Shown here: piece by piece, positions 16,032 to 23,521 of the stretch
Layout: every line of letters begins with the position of its first letter
How positions within the stretch are numbered: the first letter of the stretch is position 1
Translations under genes and position numbers: made by a program
DNA from: Glycomyces buryatensis
Lineage (GTDB): Bacteria; Actinomycetota; Actinomycetes; Mycobacteriales; Micromonosporaceae
Reading direction: 5' to 3'
Assembly (NCBI RefSeq): GCF_004912275.1
Contig: NZ_STGY01000009.1
Location: 1 to 64,000 of the forward strand
DNA: 64,000 nucleotides
The notes under the pieces: model-generated
Databases searched by the model: none
What the model was told of the DNA's origin: nothing
The model's input: only the letters and a program-made list of their open reading frames with translations

Positions 16032-17507
16032 ATGAACGCACCCTTCCCCGGCGCGGCGGCGCTGGCGTCCTACATCCGAACCGGCAACCGGGAGGACAGG
16101 ATTGCCTACCGGAACCTGCCCGACAAGGAGCGAGCGGTCTACGGCGAGCTCGTCGACCGCGTGTACGAGCGGGCGATCGACCGCTACTTCGCGAAGAACC
16201 TGGACAAGGGCCGGGTCGACCGGCTGATTGTGCGGATCGCCAGGCGCCATCCCGAATACGGCGGGAGCGTCAAGCGGCTGCTGCGCTCCCTGGTCGAAGG
16301 CGAGGAGCGCAGGCGCGAGTTGGCGCCGCTGCAACTGCTGACGGCGCAGCACCTGGTCATCCAGGCGGTGTCCGAGCGTCACCTGGAGTTGCAGCAGAAC
16401 GCGGAGCAGCTGGTCGATGACGTTGCGCGCGACCTGCGGTGGATGCTGGAGGCGCCCCCCGAGACTCCCGCGATCCGCGCCACGGCGTCGGTTCCCGTGT
16501 CCCCAGCGGTTCCCGCAGCTCCCGTCGCGACCGCGGCGCCGCAGCCGGTCTCGGCGCCACCGGTGTCGGCGCCACCCGTCTCGGCACCGCCGTCCGTACC
16601 GCAGACAACCGAACCGGCAGCGCCCAAACCGAAGACGACGGCTCCGAAAGCGGCCAAGCCGTCCCCGGCCGCACCCGCGGTGGCGGCGGCCGAACCGGCG
16701 GCCCCGGTTCGCCGGCCGGAGCCCGCAGTGGTGCCCAAGCCGAAGGCCGAGCCGAAGCAGGACGAGGAGAAGAAGGAGAGCGACCCCTCTGACTTCAAAG
16801 TCCCGGATTCCTATGAGGACCAACTCAAGGAGGGCAAGGACTTCCTCGTGAAGATCCCGGACGGCCCGAACAAGGACATGGCCGAGAAGGTCTTGGCCAC
16901 GGCCCCGAGCCGAGAGGACATCGAGAAGCTCCAGGCCCGCGCGGCCGAGGGCCGGGCGCTGCTCGCGAGCATCCAGGAGTCCCGTTTCGAGGGCCGGGCC
17001 GCCGACGGAGCGGTCAGGGTCGTGGTCGACGCCACCGGCGAGATCCGGAAGCTGGAACTGGATCCCACGGCCGCTCGCCTGGGGAACCGGGAACTCGCGG
17101 CAGCCATCGGGGCGGCGCTCGCCGAGGCGGAGGAGCAGCGGTCGGAGAACGACGCGAAGATCCTCGAACGCGGCAAGTCGCTGGGCGGACGCACGGGCTC
17201 GTCGTCCGATGCGGCCGGCGCCCAACAGGAGAGCGAAGAGACCGCCATGCTCCGCAAGATCGAGGAGTTCGTGGAGAAGCACGAGAACGACCGCTTCTCG
17301 AGCACTTCGGACACCGACATGTGCCGGGCCGCCGTGAACCAACGCGGCTTCCTGGTGGACCTGGTCTTCTTGACCGCCAACGTGTTGAAGACGAGCGAGC
17401 GCGAGGAAGTCTCCGCGGACGTCATCCGCACCATCACGGCCGCCCGCAGCAAGGCGAACGGCGCGATCAGCGCCATGACGATGGAGATCCTGGGCGCCAA
17501 CGGCTGA
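16032..17507 (+). CDS. YbaB/EbfC-domain protein of the WXG locus
   Basis: The 491-residue protein has a helical N-terminal domain (1-145). A proline/alanine-rich disordered linker with tandem VSAPP units follows (150-250). The C-terminal region is YbaB/EbfC-like (about 285-385) with GAVRVVVDATGEIRKLELDP and an AAAIGAALAEAEEQRSEN helix, and it ends in a helical tail. YbaB-fold proteins bind DNA, but EspL-type relatives are parts of ESX loci, which fits better here. It is divergent from the FtsK-like operon and upstream of cassette 2. I start it at the ATG at 16032; ten more codons are open upstream. Confidence 0.65.
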   Translation: MNAPFPGAAALASYIRTGNREDRIAYRNLPDKERAVYGELVDRVYERAIDRYFAKNLDKGRVDRLIVRIARRHPEYGGSVKRLLRSLVEGEERRRELAPLQLLTAQHLVIQAVSERHLELQQNAEQLVDDVARDLRWMLEAPPETPAIRATASVPVSPAVPAAPVATAAPQPVSAPPVSAPPVSAPPSVPQTTEPAAPKPKTTAPKAAKPSPAAPAVAAAEPAAPVRRPEPAVVPKPKAEPKQDEEKKESDPSDFKVPDSYEDQLKEGKDFLVKIPDGPNKDMAEKVLATAPSREDIEKLQARAAEGRALLASIQESRFEGRAADGAVRVVVDATGEIRKLELDPTAARLGNRELAAAIGAALAEAEEQRSENDAKILERGKSLGGRTGSSSDAAGAQQESEETAMLRKIEEFVEKHENDRFSSTSDTDMCRAAVNQRGFLVDLVFLTANVLKTSEREEVSADVIRTITAARSKANGAISAMTMEILGANG

Positions 17508-17578
17508 GACCCCCACGGACGGTGACAAGTTGATACCTTGATACGGGAGATTTCCTCGCTATCAAGGAGAGTGGACGC

Positions 17579-17935
17579 ATGCCCCCGGCGATCAAGGTGG
17601 ACGCGGAGGCGCTGCGCAGCGTCTCGCAACGATTGAGCAGGCTGCCCTCGACGATCCAAAACGTCCCGAATCAGGTCGAGCAGGAGACGAAGCAGGCGGC
17701 GAACGCCAACCGCGGGTTCCTCTCGGCCGATGCGGCCGAGGCCTTCGCCGACTGCGCCTTGAATGCGGCCAAGGCGCTAGCGACCCATGTGGGCGCTATG
17801 GCACCGCCGATCGCCGAGTCGGCGCAGGCATGGGACGACGCCGACGGCGAAGCGAAGTCGAAGATCAGCAAGTTCGACGGCGACGTCGGTGAAGCCGGGA
17901 GCAAGGTCGCCGCCATCCAGGTCCAGAAGGCGTGA
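17579..17935 (+). CDS. small helical adaptor protein A (cassette 2)
   Basis: The 118-residue helical protein begins MPPAIKVDAEALRSVSQRL and carries the conserved ANANRGFLSADAAEAF block near residue 40, shared with 1970-2323 and the pseudogene at 29577. An AAGGAGAG ribosome-binding site precedes the ATG. Adaptor B starts five bases after its stop. No WXG turn, signal or membrane segment is seen. Its recurring pairing with adaptor B and different toxins suggests a generic delivery or chaperone role. Confidence 0.65.
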   Translation: MPPAIKVDAEALRSVSQRLSRLPSTIQNVPNQVEQETKQAANANRGFLSADAAEAFADCALNAAKALATHVGAMAPPIAESAQAWDDADGEAKSKISKFDGDVGEAGSKVAAIQVQKA

Positions 17936-17940
17936 GTCCG

Positions 17941-18546
17941 ATGCCGACCTTCAGGCAGTGCCTCGACGCCGATCCGGCGAAGTTCTCTGGTGTCACCGCC
18001 GAATGGAACAGAGCCGGATCCGATATGGACCGGTTTGTGGACGACTACGCCGACTGCATGGAAGGATTGGCGGACAAATGGGCCGGGTCAGACTACGACT
18101 CTGCCGCCAGCTGGTTGCCGAGCGTAAAGGCGTTCAACATGACCACGCAGGGAGCGATCAAGCTGGGTGCGGCGACGCTGCAGGCGACCGGTTCGGTCAT
18201 GCAGGCGACGGTGCAGGTTTTGAAGAGCACCAAGCAGGCCGCGGAGTCGGCGGGCTACAAGGTGTTGGACGCACCGATGGTGATCCTGGGTCCAAGGCAG
18301 TGGCAGCAGGTCTCATCGGCCGGCCCTGCCGCACCGGCGGTACTCGCCGCATACCAGGCGGGGGCGTTGGCGTTCAACGGCTTTCTGATGGCGCAATTCG
18401 CGATCCTCAACGCCACGGACGTGGCCGCCGCGGGCGGCTTGCATGCCGCCATTAACACAGCAAGAGCAGTCGGGTCGGTCGCAAGCGCCGCCACCCCAGT
18501 GGTCAACACCGCAACCCAGGCTGCTGACGCCTGGCAAAACGCCTGA
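17941..18546 (+). CDS. WXG-type adaptor protein B (cassette 2)
   Basis: The 201-residue protein starts MPTFRQCLDADPAKF and has a WAG turn at residues 47-49 (DKWAGSDYDSAASW). It shares a strongly conserved second half with 1445-1966: LKSTKQAAES, PMVILGP, VSSAGPAAPAVLAAYQAGA. It is about 28 residues longer, with an alanine-rich end. The conserved second half is hydrophobic enough to pack as a helical bundle. It lies between adaptor A and a candidate toxin gene, 12 bases before the latter. The start at MPTF is chosen to match the other two copies. Confidence 0.7.
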   Translation: MPTFRQCLDADPAKFSGVTAEWNRAGSDMDRFVDDYADCMEGLADKWAGSDYDSAASWLPSVKAFNMTTQGAIKLGAATLQATGSVMQATVQVLKSTKQAAESAGYKVLDAPMVILGPRQWQQVSSAGPAAPAVLAAYQAGALAFNGFLMAQFAILNATDVAAAGGLHAAINTARAVGSVASAATPVVNTATQAADAWQNA

Positions 18547-18558
18547 GCGGAGCACGCG

Positions 18559-19098
18559 ATGACATCATCAGGGGACATGGGTGCCGGTGACGATGCAGGG
18601 AAGTCATTCGTGACATCGGGTTTCACAGGCACAGGGGGAGCTTCGGCTCAGCCGCCATCGCCATCGCCACCGGTGGCCCCGGGCAAGGTCGAAGGGCCGT
18701 TGAAGTCGATCACTCCCACCGAGATCAGTAAGCGACATATCCTTAGTAAGATCAAACGCGGCACTCCTTCTGACGTGAAGAACACGGTCATTCTTCCCCA
18801 TGTCGATGCCGAGGCCGACCTCGCTGCAATCAAGAATAATCAAGGGAAATGGCTCGGTGGCAACAAGTATGAGGTGAATGGACGGATTTGGGGACTCGAG
18901 GGCTCCGGGGCTATCTATCCTGTTAGAGGTGACGGCCTGGTCGAGATGAACAAGCTGCAATACGAAGCACTCAAAGGGCTGATCACCCATGAAGGCGATC
19001 GAGACGCAATGGCAAAAGACAAGAGGTTCAGTAGGTATAAGTTCCACACGACTGACGAAGATTGGAACGTCGCTCAGGGTGTGTACGATCAACGTTAG
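18559..19098 (+). CDS. candidate toxin of cassette 2, family not recognised
   Basis: The 179-residue protein sits exactly where the GH-E nuclease sits in cassette 1. Residues 1-50 are a Gly/Ser/Pro-rich linker. Residues 55-179 form a compact basic domain with TEISKRHILSKIKRG, GNKYEVNGRIWGLEGSG and GDGLVEMNKLQYEALKGLI, ending in a helix with HTTDEDWN. I cannot assign the domain to a known toxin family. Position, size and the following immunity-like genes support a toxin. Lower GC than the adaptors points to cassette exchange at the toxin end. Confidence 0.5.
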   Translation: MTSSGDMGAGDDAGKSFVTSGFTGTGGASAQPPSPSPPVAPGKVEGPLKSITPTEISKRHILSKIKRGTPSDVKNTVILPHVDAEADLAAIKNNQGKWLGGNKYEVNGRIWGLEGSGAIYPVRGDGLVEMNKLQYEALKGLITHEGDRDAMAKDKRFSRYKFHTTDEDWNVAQGVYDQR

Positions 19099-19110
19099 GC
19101 AAGGACTCTT

Positions 19111-19575
19111 ATGGAAACATACACAGTCATCTTCGTGGAGGAGGTGGATCTGCGAGAGCTGGCACGGGCTGTCAGCGACGTGTTCGTGGTTGCCCCTGCA
19201 CGGATTGAAATCTGGGACGGCGACGATTTTGCCGATCCTAGTGCTGAACCAGGGATAGCTCAGGTTGCCGCTGGCGAACAGGAGGGGGCATTCGCCGAAT
19301 TCGTCGGATTCCAAGGCTTCATCGATCACATAGGGTCTGCAAGCCGCTTGGAGGTCGCCCTTCGTTTGGTGCAGCGGCTGAAGAAGCGGGCGCTGATCGC
19401 TCCGGAATCCGCCGAAGAATACAGGTGGACTTTGATTGCGGCCGATGGCAGCCATGGCAAGGTGGTGCTTGACGGCAGCGATCTAGCCGACGGAATATTG
19501 ACTATCGTGAGTGCAAGCGAACCGATCAGCGGGGCACCGGACGTACGCGTTTCCAGGTTCGATTGGCTTCCATGA
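19111..19575 (+). CDS. candidate immunity protein of cassette 2
   Basis: The 154-residue, acidic, soluble protein lies 12 bases after the candidate toxin. It contains no known motif. It has alternating beta and helical stretches, including LRELARAVSDVFVVAPARIEI at the start and a SRLEVALRLVQRLKKRA helix in the middle. Acidity and position are typical of immunity proteins, and the function is inferred from that alone. Confidence 0.5.
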   Translation: METYTVIFVEEVDLRELARAVSDVFVVAPARIEIWDGDDFADPSAEPGIAQVAAGEQEGAFAEFVGFQGFIDHIGSASRLEVALRLVQRLKKRALIAPESAEEYRWTLIAADGSHGKVVLDGSDLADGILTIVSASEPISGAPDVRVSRFDWLP

Positions 19576-19587
19576 GCGGAGGCGGAG

Positions 19588-19986
19588 TTGGAATTCACTG
19601 TAGCGCAAGCAGGTGGATACATTGAAGGTCGAGTTGCAGGTCTCGGCATGCGGGAAGCCGGTGACGAGGGCCATTTCTTTATTTTTCAAGGCGACCTTGA
19701 AGAAATCGATGAGTCCGAACGTGCGATGGGTTGGGACACCTATCACGTGAACATCGATGATGAGGAGACGAACTACGGCGGTATCGTGCGGTGCGTGATG
19801 GACCGCGAATCGCTTCGCATCGAGTTCTCCCCTGAAGCCGCTGATGCACTGGATACCTCCGAGTTGTCGCTCGCGTTGGAACTCACCGATGCAGAGCTTT
19901 CCGAGGCGGCGCGGTATCTCAGAATGATTCTGTTGTCGGGCCGAGCGTCCGAACACCCCGAACTATTGATTTCCGGGATCGAGTAG
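19588..19986 (+). CDS. Imm10-like immunity protein
   Basis: The 132-residue protein starts at TTG with GGAGGCGGAG just upstream. The central GWDTYHVNIDDEETNYGG block, followed by SLRIEFSPEAADAL, matches my memory of the Imm10 family found in polymorphic-toxin loci. It is acidic and soluble. It is the second immunity-like gene after the candidate toxin of cassette 2, so it may be an orphan picked up from another toxin rather than the cognate antidote. Confidence 0.6.
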   Translation: MEFTVAQAGGYIEGRVAGLGMREAGDEGHFFIFQGDLEEIDESERAMGWDTYHVNIDDEETNYGGIVRCVMDRESLRIEFSPEAADALDTSELSLALELTDAELSEAARYLRMILLSGRASEHPELLISGIE

Positions 19987-20334
19987 GTGGACCTGCGGGC
20001 AGCGGCGCGGGATGTGGAGTCAGCTCTTGTCTCGGCTGGAATCAGTGCTTCGCGGGAAGGAAGTGGCCCCGGCGCGAACATTATGATCGATTCCGGTGCG
20101 GGGATCGAGGCCGGCGTCTACCTACGGTGCAACCCTTCCAGGGATATCATGGATGCGGCCATCCAGTCCGTGCTGCGCGGGGATCCGGGGGTGCCTGAGT
20201 TTCTTCGTGAGCGGGAGCTGCGGACCCAGTTGCTGAACGAGGCCGAGTCCGCCCTGGCGGCTGCGGGGTTCCGGACCGAGGAGCCTCCCGGGGATTTCGC
20301 GGCGGGGTACGTGCGAGTCCAACGGGTCCGGTGA
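19987..20334 (+). CDS. hypothetical protein in the immunity cluster
   Basis: The 115-residue protein starts at GTG immediately after the stop of the Imm10-like gene, so translation is probably coupled. It is soluble with two likely helical segments and a middle GANIMIDSGAGIEAGVYLRC. No family is recognised. Its position makes an immunity or accessory role likely but unproven. Confidence 0.5.
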   Translation: MDLRAAARDVESALVSAGISASREGSGPGANIMIDSGAGIEAGVYLRCNPSRDIMDAAIQSVLRGDPGVPEFLRERELRTQLLNEAESALAAAGFRTEEPPGDFAAGYVRVQRVR

Positions 20335-20551
20335 GGGGCATGGCGACGAGGGTTGTTCGTCCGATCACAGCTTGTGCCGATTTGTGCAACCTTCCGTTGA
20401 GTGCCCGCGTGCATTATCCTAGATGCAGGCCCGATTTCACGATCCGGACTGTGCCGCCCGCCCGCAGCGCCCCGCCCGCGTTCTCGCCCACGCGAGCGGA
20501 TGCTGAGCCGCTCTTTGGCTCGCAAGCATCACCAAGAAGGACCCATGACCC

Positions 20552-21220
20552 ATGCGTGAGTTTCTGGATATAGCCCTATCCTTCCCTCCGATCGTCTTCA
20601 CCTTCGGACTCATCGTCGTGGTCCTGTACTGGCTCACTGTCATCATCGGCGCCCTGGACGTCGACATTGTCGACTTCGGCACCGACGGCAATGCCGAAGT
20701 CGAAGCGGGGGGCGGGTTCTGGTCGGCGTTCGGGTTCGGGGCGGTCCCCTTCACCGTGGTGCTGTCACTGTGGATCACCTTGGGCTGGATAGTGACCGTG
20801 CTGGGCACCACCTGGGTGCGCAGCGCCGATGGAGTGTTCATACCCGCCGCGGCCAGTGGCATCGCGACGCTCGTGGCCGGGATAGGGGTCGGCATGCTCG
20901 GGGCGAAGCTGCTGTCCAGGCCCCTGTCGAGAATCTTCGCCGACGCCCCGGCCACCGCGCACGCCGACCTGATCGGCAAGGTGTGCCTGGTTCGCAGCGG
21001 CACCGTCACCACCGGTCAGGGCCAGGCCGAATTGGTCGAGGAAGACGGTACCGTCCACATCATCAACGTCCGCCGCTCCGTCCACGAACCCGACGGCATC
21101 GACGACGAACTCTTTGACCGCCATTCCAAACTCGTCATCTTCGACTACGACGAATCCGCCAGGACCTTCCTGGTGGTTCCCGTCGCTCTGCCGGGCGACA
21201 TCGCCATTCCCGAGTCATAG
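20552..21220 (+). CDS. YqiJ-like membrane protein with OB-type C-terminal domain
   Basis: The 222-residue protein has three hydrophobic segments (about 10-35, 58-85 and 92-118) and a C-terminal beta-rich domain (130-215; DLIGKVCLVRSGTVTTGQGQ) like the OB fold of YqiJ/NfeD relatives. YqiJ-type proteins are encoded next to a YqiK flotillin, as here, and are thought to help organise flotillin membrane microdomains. The ATG at 20552 is used; the ATG nine bases earlier runs into a stop after four codons. It is the first gene of a plus-strand operon leading to a giant AAA+ ATPase. Confidence 0.8.
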   Translation: MREFLDIALSFPPIVFTFGLIVVVLYWLTVIIGALDVDIVDFGTDGNAEVEAGGGFWSAFGFGAVPFTVVLSLWITLGWIVTVLGTTWVRSADGVFIPAAASGIATLVAGIGVGMLGAKLLSRPLSRIFADAPATAHADLIGKVCLVRSGTVTTGQGQAELVEEDGTVHIINVRRSVHEPDGIDDELFDRHSKLVIFDYDESARTFLVVPVALPGDIAIPES

Positions 21221-21349
21221 ACCGACCCGGCCCGGCACCTCACCAGCCTCTGGAACCCAACGCGTGTACCCCGTGACTTGACGTCTCTGAGTATGGTGAG
21301 CGCAAGCCCGAACCAATCTCCCCCCGAATCCCCAGCAAAGGACCCGTTC

Positions 21350-23419
21350 ATGGACTCATCCAACTCAACGATGACAATTGTCGGCTTGGTAGTCGGGGCG
21401 ATCGTCTTCTTGGGACTGATCAGCATGATCATCCGGCTCTACCGGAAGGTCGCGCCCGGACAGGCCCTGGTCGTCACGAAACTTCGCTCCCGCAAGGTGT
21501 CTTTCACGTCGGCACTGGTCCTCCCGATCATTCACCGCGCCGAGTACATGGACATCTCGGTCAAGACCATCGAGATCAACCGGGCCGGCAAGGACGGGCT
21601 GATCTGCGAGGACAATATCCGCGCCGACATCTCGATCACGTTCTTCGTGCGAGTCAACGCCACCGTCAACGACGTGATCAACGTCGCCGGCGCCATCGGC
21701 ACCAAGCGCGCCTCGGACCAGGACACGCTCCAGGAGCTGTTCAACGCCAAGTTCTCCGAGGCCGTCAAGACCGTCGGCAAGCAGCTGGAATTCACCAGCC
21801 TGTACACCAACCGCGACGAGTTCCGCGACCGCATCATCCACATCATCGGCACCGACCTCAACGGTTACTCGCTCGAAGATGCCGCGATCGACTACCTCGA
21901 GCAGACCCCGATGTCGTCGCTCGACCCGCAGAACATTCTCGACGCGCAGGGCATCCGGAAGATCACCGAGCTCACCGCGCTCGAGGCCATCACCACCAAC
22001 GAGCACCGGCGCCACGAAGAGAAGGAAATCAAGCGCCAGAACGTCGAGGCCAAAGAGGCCGTGCTCGAACTCGAACGGCGCGAAGAAGAAGCCGTGATCC
22101 GCCAGCAGCGCGAGGTCGAGACCCTCCGCGCCCGCGAAGGCGCCGAGGTCCAGAAGGTCCAGGCCGAGGAGCGTCTCAAGTCCGAGACCGCCCGGATCAA
22201 GACCGAAGAGGCCACCGGCATCCAGCACGAGAACCGCCTGCGTGAGATCGCCGTCGCCGAGAAGAACCGCGAGCGCGTCATCGCAGTCGAGACCGAGCGC
22301 ATCGAGAAGGACCGCATCCTCGAAGTCGTCGCCCGCGAACGCGAAGAGGAACTGGCCCGCATCTCCGCCAACAAGGAGCTCGAAGCCGAGAAGCGCGACA
22401 TCGCCGACGTCATCCGCGAGCGCATCGCCGTGGAGAAGACCGTCGCCGAGCAGGAAGAGGGCATCAAGCGCCTGCGCGCCACCGAAGAGGCCGAGCGCGA
22501 GCGCCAGCAGATCATCATCCGCGCCGAGGCCGAAGCCCAGGAGAGCCTGGTCAAGGACATCAAGGCCGCCGAGGCCGGCGAGCAGGCCGCGAAGCACCTC
22601 GCCCGTCAGCGCCTGACCGAGGCCGAGGCCGACCAGCAGGCCGCCGAGCTCGAAGCCCGCGCCAATATCCGCCAGGCCGAAGGCAAGCAGGCCCTGGCCG
22701 CCGCCCCGGGCCTCGCCGAGGTCCAGGTCCGCGAGGCCGAGGCCGACGCGATCGAGAAGGGCGGACTGGCCGAGGCCAAGGCCGCCGAGGCCAAGGGACT
22801 GGCCGAAGCCAACGCGCAGAGCGCGATCGGCAAGGCCGAGGCGTCCGCGACCGCCGCGAAGGGCACGGCCGAGGCCGACGCGCTGCGCGAGCGGCTCGTC
22901 GCCGAGTCCATCGGTCTGACCGACAAGGCCGCCGCGATGGACGCGCTCTCCGAGGCCTCCAAGGCCCACGAGGAGTACCGCCTCCGTCTGGAGATGGAGA
23001 AGGAACTGCGCGGCGCCGAGATCGAGGCGCGACGCTCCATCGCCGAGCAGCAGGCGGGCATCCTCTCCGCCGGGCTGGCGAAGGCCGACATCTCCCTGGT
23101 CGGCGGCGACACCCAGTTCTTCGACCGGGTCGTCGGCGCGATCGGCTACGGCAAGGCCGTTGACGGTTTCATGGAGCACTCCGAAGTGGCCCAAGGGATC
23201 GCGGCGTCCTGGACGAACGGCTCCACGTCGTTCGCCGACGACCTCAAGAGCGTGCTCGGCACCGTCGGGTCCGACGAGGTCAAGAACCTCACCGTCTCGG
23301 CCGCTCTCATGAGCCTCATGCAGCGCGGCGGCGACCACGACATGCTCTCCGGTCTGCTCGACAAGGCCAAGGAGCTCGGCGTCGCCGAGCGCCCGGCCGT
23401 CGAGATGACCACCAGGTAG
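21350..23419 (+). CDS. flotillin family protein (YqiK-like)
   Basis: The 689-residue protein has an N-terminal membrane helix (about 9-32). An SPFH domain follows (about 35-220; VAPGQALVVTKLRSRKVSF, IEINRAGKDGLICEDNI). A very long Glu/Ala/Arg coiled coil runs to about residue 600 (many EAEA/ERE units), and the tail is short and hydrophobic. This is the flotillin layout: oligomers at the inner membrane face that organise microdomains. The ATG at 21350 is chosen because the membrane helix follows directly. Its neighbours are the YqiJ-like gene 129 bases upstream and a giant ATPase gene downstream. Confidence 0.88.
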   Translation: MDSSNSTMTIVGLVVGAIVFLGLISMIIRLYRKVAPGQALVVTKLRSRKVSFTSALVLPIIHRAEYMDISVKTIEINRAGKDGLICEDNIRADISITFFVRVNATVNDVINVAGAIGTKRASDQDTLQELFNAKFSEAVKTVGKQLEFTSLYTNRDEFRDRIIHIIGTDLNGYSLEDAAIDYLEQTPMSSLDPQNILDAQGIRKITELTALEAITTNEHRRHEEKEIKRQNVEAKEAVLELERREEEAVIRQQREVETLRAREGAEVQKVQAEERLKSETARIKTEEATGIQHENRLREIAVAEKNRERVIAVETERIEKDRILEVVAREREEELARISANKELEAEKRDIADVIRERIAVEKTVAEQEEGIKRLRATEEAERERQQIIIRAEAEAQESLVKDIKAAEAGEQAAKHLARQRLTEAEADQQAAELEARANIRQAEGKQALAAAPGLAEVQVREAEADAIEKGGLAEAKAAEAKGLAEANAQSAIGKAEASATAAKGTAEADALRERLVAESIGLTDKAAAMDALSEASKAHEEYRLRLEMEKELRGAEIEARRSIAEQQAGILSAGLAKADISLVGGDTQFFDRVVGAIGYGKAVDGFMEHSEVAQGIAASWTNGSTSFADDLKSVLGTVGSDEVKNLTVSAALMSLMQRGGDHDMLSGLLDKAKELGVAERPAVEMTTR

Positions 23420-23426
23420 TACCGGG

Positions 23427-23458
23427 CCGGGGAGCGGGACACCTGTCCCGCTCCCCGG
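23427..23458 (+). terminator. strong hairpin between flotillin and AAA+ genes
   Basis: CCGGGGAGCGGGACA (23427-23441) pairs perfectly with TGTCCCGCTCCCCGG (23444-23458) over a two-base loop, and one more G-C pair can extend it. No T-run follows. It lies eight bases after the flotillin stop, so it may terminate or attenuate transcription into the ATPase gene or protect the upstream mRNA. Confidence 0.65.
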
Positions 23459-23521
23459 CGTCCGTTCCGCCCCCCGGGGGCTGCCGAACACCCCCCACGC
23501 CGTCGCTGTAAGAGGATCACC

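Noticed and set aside
16032-17507. Simple nucleoid-associated YbaB protein
   Set aside because: YbaB itself is about 110 residues; here the domain is one part of a 491-residue protein with helical and proline-rich regions inside a WXG locus.
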